Positions 1 to 8,611 of a DNA stretch of 42,153 nucleotides are shown here, one piece after another. How positions within the stretch are numbered: position 1 is the first letter of the stretch; every line of letters starts with the position of its first letter. The stretch spans positions 1 through 42,153 of the forward strand of contig JADLHZ010000117.1 of NCBI GenBank assembly GCA_020848545.1. The letters are read 5' to 3'. The notes beneath the pieces are model-generated. The model made no database searches. It saw nothing but the letters and a program-made list of their open reading frames with translations, and was not told the DNA's origin. Position numbers and translations under genes: made by a program. Source of the DNA: Deltaproteobacteria bacterium. Its GTDB lineage: Bacteria; Myxococcota; JADLHZ01.

Positions 1-546
1 GCCGAAAACGGAAACATCGAAACAAAACCCTCCGTCAAAAACCATTACGGAGAGCCATCATGAATGGCTCTGCCTTATGAACTAATTGTTTTGGAATTAG
101 TGTTTTGCATTCATTAGCTGCAAAATCCTCGTCCTCACCGAAGTAAGAACAAAGCAAAATACACTCACAAGATTCGTTCTTGTTGACGGTAGTTCGCTCT
201 GTTCCAGCACGAGGCTTTGCAGCACTCGCATCAAAACACAGCGTCTTACCCGCTTCTCTTCACTCTTCTGTTGTCAACGTCCACTCGCCGAGGCGCGAAA
301 TCGAGGTTTCGGGCCCAACGAGGAGGCGCACTCTACTCAGAAAAATTCTCCCGTCAACAGAGGCGAGAAATATTTCGAAAAAAAATTCCGTCGTCGCCGA
401 ACCCGGCCACGACCTCGCGCGCGTGAAAGGTGAGATGATCGGCGGATGCCAAACGGTGCACGCCCCGGCGAAGTGCGGCCAAATGCGCCCGAAAATCGCC
501 GATGAAAAGGCTCGCCCGCTGCAGGGGCGTGTGGTTTGCTTCATAC
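1..546. other. AT-rich non-coding leader
   Basis: No convincing gene lies here. The first ~180 bases are much richer in A and T than the rest of the window and contain three short inverted repeats (see 51-125). From ~200 to 546 composition rises toward the local average. Open frames in this part run out of frame into the gene at 547, have no supporting ribosome binding site and look compositional. The stretch probably carries the promoter of the plus-strand cluster that follows, but I could not identify a clean -35/-10 pair. Confidence 0.6.
51..125. repeat. Three successive short inverted repeats
   Basis: Seen directly: AGAGCCAT (51-58) pairs with ATGGCTCT (64-71) around a 5-base loop. ACTAATT (81-87) pairs with AATTAGT (95-101). 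TTTTGCA (103-109) pairs with TGCAAAA (119-125). They lie back to back in the AT-rich leader. They could be operator sites, a terminator of a gene outside the window, or part of a structured intergenic element. None is followed by a clear T-run, so a classical intrinsic terminator is not well supported. Confidence 0.55.
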
Positions 547-1041
547 ATGGCCGACGAGAAGGACGACGTGGCGGATCAATGGGGGGCGCAGTTCGATGGA
601 CGCGAGGACGCGCCGGGCGTTGGCGTGAACAAAGAGATGCTGCGCAAGGCGCTCAAGCTGAACCCGGCGATGCGCGGCAACAACACGACGGCGGACGTGA
701 TGAAGACGCTCGAGAAAGCGTCGGCGCAGCGCACCGTCGCGACGAGCGAGGAACCCGGGAAAAAGGCAGCGCCTCGCGATCTCGTCTCCGGGCTCACGCA
801 CTACCGTGAACGTTTTCACGAAGAGAAAAAGCGCCTGCAAAACGAGATCGCCGAGCTGCAAAAGCAGATGCAGCAGCTTGGGCCGCAGACGCTCGACCGC
901 GTCGTCGATCTCTTTCTGCAAGTCGATCCGAACCTGACGTCCATCACGACCCAAGAGATGCTCAAGGTCGAGGGCCAGTTCCTCAACGAGATTCAGTTCT
1001 CCGCGAAGAAGATCATCGAGAAGAAACTGAAGAAGAAATGA
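547..1041 (+). CDS. Small coiled-coil protein of unknown function, first gene of the cluster
   Basis: This predicts a 164-residue soluble, charged protein that I do not recognise. The N-terminus is acidic (MADEKDD). A heptad-rich stretch at about residues 80-115 (HEEKKRLQNEIAELQKQMQQ) predicts a coiled coil, and the end is basic (IIEKKLKKK). There is no signal peptide or membrane segment. The ATG at 547 is preferred over an upstream ATG at 502 because the acidic start reads like a natural N-terminus and the 15 extra residues look non-coding; the ribosome binding site is not strong. The gene heads a plus-strand run with the two large paralogues and the TPR protein, separated from the next by 119 bases. 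Size and helical character would fit a small secretion-system cytoplasmic component or regulator, but this is inference from position only. Confidence 0.7.
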   Translation: MADEKDDVADQWGAQFDGREDAPGVGVNKEMLRKALKLNPAMRGNNTTADVMKTLEKASAQRTVATSEEPGKKAAPRDLVSGLTHYRERFHEEKKRLQNEIAELQKQMQQLGPQTLDRVVDLFLQVDPNLTSITTQEMLKVEGQFLNEIQFSAKKIIEKKLKKK

Positions 1042-1160
1042 CGGGAAGCTGGGCGTCAAGCGGGCCTGACGATTGCGTCAAGACCGGGCGACACTGAGAA
1101 AAACATGCACGCAGGCGCGCCACTTGGCCGGTACGTGCGTCGCAGCGAGGGCACAAAGGC

Positions 1161-2696
1161 ATGAGCACCGAAATCCGCGGACCCCAGCAAAAGCCGGTCG
1201 AGGTTCCCAGCCATCTGCGCGGGTCGTCTGCTGCGGAGGGCCCCAAAGGCCCAAACGCGCTCGAGCGGGCGGTCGCGCGCGAGCTCGGGATCGAAAGCCT
1301 CGAAGGCGCGCTCGCCGCGCTCAAGGCGATGCCGGCGAGCGTCGCAAGCCCAGCCGAGCTCGCCGACGGGCAGGCCAAAAGCGCGATCGCCGAGCGCGCG
1401 ATTGCCCTCTTCGATGCCTTGAAAGGAGAGTTCCTCAACGTCGCGCCAAAGGGCGAGATGAGCCCACAGTTCGAGACACCCCTGTCCGCGCAAGCCGCCG
1501 ATGCAAGAGCGGCCGGCGAGGCGGGGCTCGCGGTTCTTGCGGCAGCGAGCCACGAGGGCGAGCCTGGCCCCCAAGACGCCAACGCGATGCGCGTGCGTGA
1601 CGGCCTCACTTCGGCCGAGCTGAAAACCCTGCGCCAGAGCACCGAGCCGCAGCCGGCTCAGCTCGCCGTCATGAGCCAACTCCTCAAATCGCCGGGCGTC
1701 GAACAGGCCCTGCGCCAGCAAATGAAGCCCGTTGCAGCAGCGCTGCGCCTCGGTACTGTCGACGACAAGAAGATCCTCGAGCTCGGCAAGAAGATCGGCA
1801 GCGAGGCCAAGCGGCTCAGTCTCAGCGCGCTCATCGAGGGCGACGTCGAGGCGATGATCAGCGTCCTCTTCATGAAGATCGCGGCCGATGCCGGCGAAGA
1901 CCTGCGGGGCTTGATCAAAGAATCGGAGCAAATCCTCGGAGAAAAGAAAGCCCTGCGCGCCAAGCTCTCCTTCATCCGCGACCTGCAAACGTCGCTGAAG
2001 AAGACCGCCGATGCCGAGTACGATCAGCTCGTGAAAGATGGAACGATGGACCCAGAGAAGGTGAGCAGAGAAGACTACCGCGCGTGGCGCCGCTTCATGT
2101 GGAAAGAGACCGGCGATCCGGCCAAACCGATCGCCGCGCAGCCGTGTGAGCCGACGTTCCTGCCGCCGGGGAGCGACAACCGGATGGTGAGCGACGGCGC
2201 CAGCATGCGCTTCTCACTGCCGGACTTCGACATCCCTTCCTTCGATCTCTCGGGTCTGACCGGCGGCGGCTCGCAACCCGCGAAAGGAGGCATCGTGTCG
2301 ACCGTCACCAACAACGGAGTGGTGGACGGCGGCGGCTTCGTGCTGCACGAAGGCCTCTTCGGCATCACCTTCGCTGGAGGCACGGACAATACCGGAGGCA
2401 GCGGGGGTGGCGAATCGACCGATAAAAAGGAGAGCAAAGAGGACGATGCAAGCGGCAAGCTCCCCGCGGTGCCGCAACAAGCCTTCGAAGGCTACCGCAT
2501 GGTCTCGCTCGACCAGGTCGAGGACTTCGCCAAAGACACCCAAGACGCCCTCGATACGAAGAGCGAGTTCGGCGAAATGCATCAGATGCGCCTGCAGCAG
2601 TACATGGAGCGCCGGCAGAAGGCGATCGAGATGCTGTCGAACCTGATCAAGAAGACCGGCGAAACCGCCGGCAACATCACGCAGAACCTGAAGTAG
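1161..2696 (+). CDS. Large helical protein with type III translocator/filament-like C-terminus (paralogue A)
   Basis: This predicts 511 residues with no signal peptide. Residues ~1-215 are Ala/Glu-rich helices. Residues ~225-312 form a helical segment starting at GDVEAMISVLFMKIAADAGE and ending in a DYRAWRRF motif. Residues ~350-430 are Gly/Ser-rich and probably flexible. Residues ~445-511 form an amphipathic helix with the core YMERRQKAIEMLSNLIKKTG and ending in QNLK. The helical segment and the C-terminus recur in the next gene (GDIGMLIYWIMSQ..., DYEAWRP, YMDRRQKAIETLSNVMKKMS), so the two are paralogues. From memory, this C-terminal pattern resembles EspA/SseB-type filament or translocator proteins of type III secretion. 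The neighbouring TPR protein has the size of their class II chaperones. Secretion is inferred; no apparatus gene is visible. The next gene starts 13 bases downstream. Confidence 0.75.
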   Translation: MSTEIRGPQQKPVEVPSHLRGSSAAEGPKGPNALERAVARELGIESLEGALAALKAMPASVASPAELADGQAKSAIAERAIALFDALKGEFLNVAPKGEMSPQFETPLSAQAADARAAGEAGLAVLAAASHEGEPGPQDANAMRVRDGLTSAELKTLRQSTEPQPAQLAVMSQLLKSPGVEQALRQQMKPVAAALRLGTVDDKKILELGKKIGSEAKRLSLSALIEGDVEAMISVLFMKIAADAGEDLRGLIKESEQILGEKKALRAKLSFIRDLQTSLKKTADAEYDQLVKDGTMDPEKVSREDYRAWRRFMWKETGDPAKPIAAQPCEPTFLPPGSDNRMVSDGASMRFSLPDFDIPSFDLSGLTGGGSQPAKGGIVSTVTNNGVVDGGGFVLHEGLFGITFAGGTDNTGGSGGGESTDKKESKEDDASGKLPAVPQQAFEGYRMVSLDQVEDFAKDTQDALDTKSEFGEMHQMRLQQYMERRQKAIEMLSNLIKKTGETAGNITQNLK

Positions 2697-2709
2697 GACG
2701 AGGACGCCC

Positions 2710-5676
2710 ATGGCATCGAACATCACGACACCGCCGAGCTCCACGCGCGTCGCCGAGCTCAATCAAGAGATTGCCCTCGGCGACGCCTCGACGACCAAGG
2801 ACGCGACGCTGCGCGATCCGAAAGCAGCCGAGCAAGCCGCGAGAAGCGCCAGGGCGGACGCCAAGCAAAAGCCGCAAGGCGCCGACGCGAAGATCGGCGC
2901 CGACGGCAAAGCGAGAGCGGCGGACGTCGCCAAGTTCTCCGATCTCGTCGTCAAGGGGGAAACGAAGGAGCTGCTCGCGGCGCTGCTGCAAGGAGCCGCG
3001 ATCACACCCGACGGAAAGCCGACCGCCGAGGGAAGCTCGGAAGCCGGCATTCGTGCGTTTGCGGCGCTCACCGCGATGCTCGGGCCGCCGAAGCCGAACA
3101 TGGCCGAGGGATTTGCGACCCCCGAGGGAGTGCTCGAGCACTTCGGCGTCGCGCTCGACGTAGAGACCCTGCAGTTGTTCGGCGCTGTCGTCGGCGCCGG
3201 CGGAAAGAGCGCGCTCGTCGAGTCCCCGATCTTCGCCGCGCTCGTCGAGCACGCCGACCAAGACAGCGCACACCGCTCGGGAGGGCCGACCGCGCGTGCC
3301 GACCTGCCCGCTCTGCTCAAGAAGTACAGCGCGCTCGTCGAGAAGTTCTTCACCAAAATGAGCGAGCTGTCGCCGGAGCAGCTCTTGGCCAAGCAGCCCG
3401 CGCACGTCGTCGCGGCGCTGCAACTGGCGATGCCAAAGATCGCCGAGGCGTTGCGGGCGTCCTTTCGCGCGATCGACGCTCAGCGCAAGCAGAATCCCGA
3501 TGCCGACGTCGTCATCCCAAGCGATCTCGTCGTGCAGAGCGAGCAGGCGTTCTTGCCGGTGCTCCAAAAAATGAGCGCGGTCGATCGCGACCTCGCGGCC
3601 GTGAAGCAAGATCCGAAGAAGTGGCAAGCGCTGCAAACGGCGCTGCGTCAGATCCGCGAGCAGGGCCGCGTCAGCGGGGTCGCGCCGGAGATCGAGCGGC
3701 TCGCCAAAGACATCGCGCCGCACGCCCGCCTGTCAGACGACAGCGCGTCCGGCGCGGGCCTCCGCATGGAGACGAAGGACGCCAAAGCGGCGCTCGGCGC
3801 CACGGCGAGTGCACAGGCGCCTCTGCTCTCGGGCGGCGTCGACATCGCTCACGGCGACATCGGCATGCTGATCTATTGGATCATGTCGCAAGTCGCCGAC
3901 GCGGCGACGGACGAGCTGCGCGACATCATGGGCGAGATGCAAAAATCGCTCGAAGCGAAGAAGGCGCAGCGCGCGATGATCCAAAAAATGCGCGAGCAGC
4001 AGACCGAGATCAAAGCGCAGATTCGCGCCGAGTTCACGGAGCTGAAGGGCGCGGGCCTGCTCCACAAGGATACGACGCTCGAAGACTACGAGGCGTGGCG
4101 GCCGGTCGAGTACGCCGACGATGGCTCGGCGCAGCTGCCGCCGATCGACGCGAGCGACATCCCGGCGCTCTTGCGCGAAGGCCCGCCGGAGGTCGACGTC
4201 GATCCGGCGACAGCCGACGTCAGCTTCGAAAAGTGCGACCCGGCGTACGCCAAGATGATGGCGGAGCGCTACGGCGTCTCCGAGAACGACATCCAGGCGC
4301 TCTATGGTTATTGGTCGCAGAATCCGCAGCTGACCGGCGCCGGCGGAAAGCACGACACCGCCGCCTTCGAGGCGTTCCTCCAGGGCGAGGGCAAGCTCAA
4401 GGGTAAGAACTATCTCGGCATGAAGGAGCCCGGGACCGACCTCGTCCGCGGCGCCATGTTCAAGGACGCCGGCGATCCGCCGAACCCGGTGATCGTCGCG
4501 CAGAACCAAGCGAAGGTCGACAAGCTCCTCGCCGACCTCACGCAGAACGGCGCCAACGCGGACACCGGTGCCAAGAAGAAAGCCGAGCTCGACGCACAGA
4601 AGGCGAAGGCGGATGCAGAGAAGGAGACGCAAGACGGCAGCACGATCGAGGTGACCTACGCCGATGGGAAGAAAGAGCGGCTGCCGCTCTATCCGACGCC
4701 GAACGAAATCAAGGCGATCGCCGACGATCCGGCGAAGCTCGAAGCTTATATGAACGCGCTCGTCGGTAACAATGAGCTGCTGCCGAGCTACGTGGAGTTC
4801 AAGGGCCTGTGGGCGAACTTCCTCAAGGCGCGCTTCAGCCGCAACGGAGACGACTCCGAAAAGTACGCCGACGAGATCGAAAATGCCTTCAGCGCGGCGG
4901 GGCTCACCGAGCCAGGCGGCGCCGCGCTCTCGTACTTGATGGGCGCGATGCGCGAGCAGATTATGAAGACGCTTGGCGCAGCCATGATGAGCAACGACGT
5001 CGAGAAGCTCGCGTCGCTCGGGCTGACCGGGCAAAGCTATCCCACGGTGGGAGGCGAGGTCCCGGGCTGGATGATCGTCGAAGGCGAGGGGCACTTCTGG
5101 GATTGGGACGAGGTCAATGCCTGGAAGAAAATCGGCGCCGGCGGGCCGTATCCCGGGCACAAGGACTGGGATCTCGGGCCGACGCGCGACGAGCTCAATG
5201 ACGGCGTCACGAGCGCTTACAAGTCGCGTCCGTCCCCGAGCACGGACGAGGGCCAAAGCGAAGAAGCCACGAGCGGGCCGCCCCCGCCCTCCTGGCAGAC
5301 CCAGCTCGCCCAAGAATGGGCGGAGAACCGTGAGAAGGACAAGCAGGCCGCCGCCGTCAAAGCGGCAGCAAACGCCAACAAGCAGAGCGAGACCAACGAC
5401 ACGCTCAGCGGGCTCGGCCAGCAGGGCAATGTCGAGATCGACGACAACGGCATGAGCGCCGACGGCCGCAGCTGGCGCATGGGCTCAGCCGAGAGCTTCA
5501 AGAACGAGATTCAGGCGGCGGAGGAGAACCTCGACACCATGGCCGACATGACGGACCTCGTGCAGACGCGCCTGCAAATGTACATGGACCGCCGCCAGAA
5601 GGCGATCGAGACGCTGTCGAACGTGATGAAGAAGATGTCCGAGACGATGCAGACGCTCGTCGCCAACCAGAAGTAA
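2710..5676 (+). CDS. Very large helical protein with type III translocator/filament-like C-terminus (paralogue B)
   Basis: This predicts 988 residues without a signal peptide. An Ala-rich helical N-terminus (~1-370) leads to a segment at ~378-470 homologous to residues 225-312 of the preceding protein. It has GDIGMLIYWIMSQVADAATD, a Lys/Gln-rich coiled coil, and DYEAWRP. A ~450-residue insertion absent from paralogue A follows. It includes a Lys/Ala/Glu coiled coil near residues 617-640 and an aromatic-rich part near 790-830 (GWMIVEGEGHFWDWDE). The last ~65 residues match paralogue A (LQMYMDRRQKAIETLSNVMK). The gene follows paralogue A by 13 bases and precedes the TPR gene by 11, so the three are very likely co-transcribed. 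A secreted substrate, needle-tip or translocator role is inferred from the shared C-terminus and the adjacent chaperone-like gene. Nearly 1000 residues is far above the usual size of such proteins. Confidence 0.75.
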   Translation: MASNITTPPSSTRVAELNQEIALGDASTTKDATLRDPKAAEQAARSARADAKQKPQGADAKIGADGKARAADVAKFSDLVVKGETKELLAALLQGAAITPDGKPTAEGSSEAGIRAFAALTAMLGPPKPNMAEGFATPEGVLEHFGVALDVETLQLFGAVVGAGGKSALVESPIFAALVEHADQDSAHRSGGPTARADLPALLKKYSALVEKFFTKMSELSPEQLLAKQPAHVVAALQLAMPKIAEALRASFRAIDAQRKQNPDADVVIPSDLVVQSEQAFLPVLQKMSAVDRDLAAVKQDPKKWQALQTALRQIREQGRVSGVAPEIERLAKDIAPHARLSDDSASGAGLRMETKDAKAALGATASAQAPLLSGGVDIAHGDIGMLIYWIMSQVADAATDELRDIMGEMQKSLEAKKAQRAMIQKMREQQTEIKAQIRAEFTELKGAGLLHKDTTLEDYEAWRPVEYADDGSAQLPPIDASDIPALLREGPPEVDVDPATADVSFEKCDPAYAKMMAERYGVSENDIQALYGYWSQNPQLTGAGGKHDTAAFEAFLQGEGKLKGKNYLGMKEPGTDLVRGAMFKDAGDPPNPVIVAQNQAKVDKLLADLTQNGANADTGAKKKAELDAQKAKADAEKETQDGSTIEVTYADGKKERLPLYPTPNEIKAIADDPAKLEAYMNALVGNNELLPSYVEFKGLWANFLKARFSRNGDDSEKYADEIENAFSAAGLTEPGGAALSYLMGAMREQIMKTLGAAMMSNDVEKLASLGLTGQSYPTVGGEVPGWMIVEGEGHFWDWDEVNAWKKIGAGGPYPGHKDWDLGPTRDELNDGVTSAYKSRPSPSTDEGQSEEATSGPPPPSWQTQLAQEWAENREKDKQAAAVKAAANANKQSETNDTLSGLGQQGNVEIDDNGMSADGRSWRMGSAESFKNEIQAAEENLDTMADMTDLVQTRLQMYMDRRQKAIETLSNVMKKMSETMQTLVANQK

Positions 5677-5687
5677 CGGAGGCAAAG

Positions 5688-6119
5688 ATGCCAGCAACTG
5701 AAGCGCCAGCGAAGAAACGCCTGCGTCGACCAAAGAAAGAGGATGCGCCACGCTTCGTGCAGCTCGCGGCGGCCTTCGTGAAGGAGGCCGACCTCGACGC
5801 GGGCGAAGGCGCTGCAGAGCTCGCCGTCGCCACCGATCCCACGAGCGTGGACGCGTGGCTCATGCTCGGCGTCTGCCGCGCGCGGATGAAGAATTACGAG
5901 CGCGCCGTCCCCTGCTACGTCAAAGCGCTCGAGCTGCGCCCGGACGACATCGCCGCCTGGTGCGACCTCGGCGAGCTGTTCACTCTGATGATGGACTACG
6001 ATCGCGCCGCGGCCGCGCTGCGCCAGGCGATGACGCTCGATCCGAACGCCGATCACCCAAGCGGCCGGCGCGCGCGCGCGATCGTCGGGCGCACCCTCGC
6101 GCTGCTCAAGAAGAAGTGA
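5688..6119 (+). CDS. Three-TPR protein resembling a type III secretion class II chaperone
   Basis: This predicts a 143-residue cytoplasmic protein. A basic N-terminus (~1-20) precedes about three tetratricopeptide repeats (~22-55, 56-89, 90-123) with typical positions such as AWLMLGVCRARMKNYERAV, ALELRPDD and ALRQAMTLDPN. A basic tail ends in LLKKK. A ribosome binding site GGAGG at 5678-5682, six bases before the ATG, fixes the start. Length and a three-TPR layout are typical of SycD/LcrH/CesD chaperones, which hold translocator proteins in the cytoplasm before export. The position directly after two large secretion-substrate-like genes matches the usual arrangement. A generic TPR scaffold remains possible because the repeat alone is not specific. 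The kinase gene begins only two bases after the stop, so translation is probably coupled. Confidence 0.8.
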   Translation: MPATEAPAKKRLRRPKKEDAPRFVQLAAAFVKEADLDAGEGAAELAVATDPTSVDAWLMLGVCRARMKNYERAVPCYVKALELRPDDIAAWCDLGELFTLMMDYDRAAAALRQAMTLDPNADHPSGRRARAIVGRTLALLKKK

Positions 6120-6121
6120 TC

Positions 6122-7702
6122 ATGGCGGAAGCGGCGACCAGCGCCAAAGGGACACCGCTCGCCGAGTTTCTCGGGCTCGACGTCGCGCGCGCGCCCGAGA
6201 TCAAGCGCTACGACCTGCTCGGCTTCATCGGCGAAGGCGCGATGGGGCGGGTCTTCCTCGGCTACGACAAGAAGCTCGATCGCGAGGTGGCCATCAAGGT
6301 CATCGCCGACGACAACGCCGACGACGAGCTGCGCGGGCGCTTCTACCGCGAGGCGAAGGTGGCGGCGGCGCTGAACCACCCGAACATCGTCAAGGTGATG
6401 GACTACTCCGGCCAGGAGCTCGCGCAGCAGTTCATCGTCATGGAGCGCCTGCACGGGCACGACTTACAGCACTATCTGGAGGACGCCCCGATCGACGAAT
6501 CGCTCGCGTGCGCGATCGCCCACGAGCTGGCGCAGGCGCTCTCGCACGCGCATGCGAGCGGTCTCATCCATCGCGATGTCAAACCGGAGAACGTCTTCCT
6601 AGAGCCGACCGGCCGCGTGGTGCTCATCGACTTCGGGCTGGCCAAGGGCATCGACGCCCAGTCAGCGCGGCAAACCTTCGCCGCCTCGAAGACGCGCCTG
6701 ATGGGCACGCCGCTGTTCTCGAGCCCGGAGCAGCTGACGGGCGAGAACGCGCTATCGCCACGAAGCGACTTATTCTCCCTCGGGGCGCTCATGTACTACA
6801 TGGTCAGCCAGGTCACGCCCTTCCAGGGCACGACCCTCCTCGAGCTGCTCAAGCAGATGCGCGAAAAAGATCCGACGCCGCTCGATCACCTGGTCGATCC
6901 CTCGCCCGGCTACCTCGCGCTGACCATGCAGCTGCTCAGGAAGGATCCGGCGGCGCGGCCGGCGACCGCTGACGACGTCTCCGACGCGTTAAAGAAACTG
7001 CTCGGCGAGCACAAGGTGGTGTCGATCACGGGCGCGACCAAGACCTTCGTCACCAAGCGACCCAAGCCCAAGCGGGAGGTCACCGCGATCACGGCCAGCG
7101 CGCCGCTACGCGACACCGCGCCGACCATCGTCAGAGGCACGGCGCCCGAGCGAGGAAGCGTTGACGACAAGACGCAGGTCGATGCGGGCGCGTCCCGCGA
7201 GGACGCAAAGACCAAGCTGACCCGTTCCGATGCCACGGTGATCACCACGCGAAAGACCACCAGCGAAGACGAGACCAACGTGGCGAAGGGGAAGCAGAGC
7301 AAGCAGAGCCTGCGCGACACGAGCCCGGTCGAGGGAAAAGGGATCCGCGGGCTGGCGCTGATCATCGCCGCGTCGCTGCTCGCGCTCGCGATCGTCTTCA
7401 GCGTCTGGATGCTGCGCACGCAACGCTCGAGGAAACCGGTGCCGCCGATCGCCGAGACACCCGAAGCGCCGCCACCGCTGCAGCCGATCGCGCGTACGAC
7501 CCTTTACGTGTTGGTGAAGCCCTGGGGTCACGTTTGGATCGACGGCGCCGAACAAGGCATGACACCGGCGTTTCGCAAGATCGATCTGCCCGAAGGCGAG
7601 CACACCATCGAGGTGAAGCACCCGCAGCTCGGCACGCGGTCGAAGACCGTCACCCTGCGCGGCGAGCCCGAGCGCGAAGTGGTGGTGGATTTCACCCAGT
7701 GA
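6122..7702 (+). CDS. Membrane-anchored Ser/Thr protein kinase with C-terminal PEGA domain
   Basis: This predicts 526 residues. The kinase domain lies at ~28-295. It has the glycine loop GEGAMGRVF, the lysine in VAIKV, the catalytic loop HRDVKPEN, the metal-binding DFG (IDFGLAK) and the activation-segment end GTPLFSSPEQ, so all key catalytic residues are present. A Thr-rich linker (~300-405), likely a phosphorylation target, leads to one membrane helix (GLALIIAASLLALAIVFSVW, ~413-432). The C-terminus (~460-526) is a PEGA-type beta domain (LYVLVKPWGHVWIDG...GEHTIEV) expected on the outer face of the inner membrane. The ATG at 6122 is two bases after the TPR gene's stop. Kinase-PEGA proteins are common in myxobacteria; linkage to secretion-substrate-like genes suggests it could control their synthesis or export, which is inference. 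Confidence 0.93.
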   Translation: MAEAATSAKGTPLAEFLGLDVARAPEIKRYDLLGFIGEGAMGRVFLGYDKKLDREVAIKVIADDNADDELRGRFYREAKVAAALNHPNIVKVMDYSGQELAQQFIVMERLHGHDLQHYLEDAPIDESLACAIAHELAQALSHAHASGLIHRDVKPENVFLEPTGRVVLIDFGLAKGIDAQSARQTFAASKTRLMGTPLFSSPEQLTGENALSPRSDLFSLGALMYYMVSQVTPFQGTTLLELLKQMREKDPTPLDHLVDPSPGYLALTMQLLRKDPAARPATADDVSDALKKLLGEHKVVSITGATKTFVTKRPKPKREVTAITASAPLRDTAPTIVRGTAPERGSVDDKTQVDAGASREDAKTKLTRSDATVITTRKTTSEDETNVAKGKQSKQSLRDTSPVEGKGIRGLALIIAASLLALAIVFSVWMLRTQRSRKPVPPIAETPEAPPPLQPIARTTLYVLVKPWGHVWIDGAEQGMTPAFRKIDLPEGEHTIEVKHPQLGTRSKTVTLRGEPEREVVVDFTQ

Positions 7703-7714
7703 TACTCTGAGAGA

Positions 7715-8611
7715 GTGCGTATCTTCGTCTTTTGCTGCATGAGCCTCGCTTGCGGAATCGCCGCGGCGGACGACACCCGCGCCAAGCTCACGCAAGCGTT
7801 GAGCCTGGTCGAGGCCGCCCGCTTCGAGCAAGCCGTCCCGCTCTTGCGCGAGCTGCTGGCGCCGCCCGTCGTCAAAGGCAATGATCTGCGCGCCGCGCGC
7901 ATCGCCTACGCCCAAGCGCTGTTCTACACCGGGCAAAAGAAGCAAGCGCGCGCTGAGCTGAAGCTCCTGTTCAAGAAGTTTCCGGCCGCGAGCATCGACG
8001 AAACAGCGATCGCGCCGGACTTCGTCGAGCTGTTCAACGAGATACGGGCCAACGAGATACGCGGCGGCGACGCGCGTCCCGACCCGAGCCCGCCGGCCAA
8101 GCACAAGCAGGCCGAGCGTCCGTCGAAGCCTGAGCCACAAGCGCGGGTCGACGCGGCTGCGACGAAGCCCGTCGTGGCGCCCGACAAGCCGGAGCCAGCC
8201 GCTGAACCCGGCGCGGCGACGCCGAGCGCGCCCAAGGAGATCGCCGTCGCGCCGGCAACGATCGACGCTGACGCTCAACCGATCGCGATCACCAGCCAGA
8301 CCCACAAGCCAGCGCCCTGGTATCTGAAGATGCTGCCCTTCGGCGTCGGCCAGTTCGCCAACAAGGACTACGCCGTCGGCGGCGTCCTACTCGCGCTCGA
8401 GCTCGGCCTCTTGGCGACGAACATCGCCATGATCGTCCTGAACCGCGCGGCGCAGAACGCCGACGGCTCCTACCAACCAGGCACCAGCCCCGCGCTCTAC
8501 GTCGCCCAACAGGTCAGCGCCGGCGGCCTCTATCTCACGCTCGGTTTCGGCCTGCTCGACGCGTTCTTGTGGTCGCCTGGGCGCGGCGAAGCGCGCGCGC
8601 AACGTCAGTAG
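7715..8611 (+). CDS. Exported TPR-like protein with proline-rich linker and C-terminal membrane hairpin
   Basis: This predicts 298 residues from a GTG start. Residues 1-18 form a signal peptide (MRIFVFCCMSLACGIAAA). Residues ~20-110 are helical and TPR-like (LSLVEAARFEQAVPLLRELL, YAQALFYTGQKKQARAELK). Residues ~125-190 are rich in Pro, Ala and Lys and probably disordered. The C-terminus starts with LPFGVGQFANKDYAVGG, followed by two hydrophobic helices (~222-245 and ~275-295), as in a family of small membrane proteins that often accompany PEGA kinases in myxobacteria (family recalled, not searched). The gene starts 12 bases after the kinase stop, suggesting a periplasmic or envelope partner of the kinase. 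Its 3' end overlaps the convergent collagen-like gene by seven bases. Confidence 0.82.
   Translation: MRIFVFCCMSLACGIAAADDTRAKLTQALSLVEAARFEQAVPLLRELLAPPVVKGNDLRAARIAYAQALFYTGQKKQARAELKLLFKKFPAASIDETAIAPDFVELFNEIRANEIRGGDARPDPSPPAKHKQAERPSKPEPQARVDAAATKPVVAPDKPEPAAEPGAATPSAPKEIAVAPATIDADAQPIAITSQTHKPAPWYLKMLPFGVGQFANKDYAVGGVLLALELGLLATNIAMIVLNRAAQNADGSYQPGTSPALYVAQQVSAGGLYLTLGFGLLDAFLWSPGRGEARAQRQ

Noticed and set aside
180-809. Open frame of 209 codons at the left end
   Set aside because: Overlaps the better-supported gene at 547 in another frame, is Arg/Gly-rich in the manner of shadow frames and has no ribosome binding site.
3733-5313. Long minus-strand frame opposite paralogue B
   Set aside because: Arg/Leu-rich antisense shadow of a GC-rich gene; no domain and no initiation signal.
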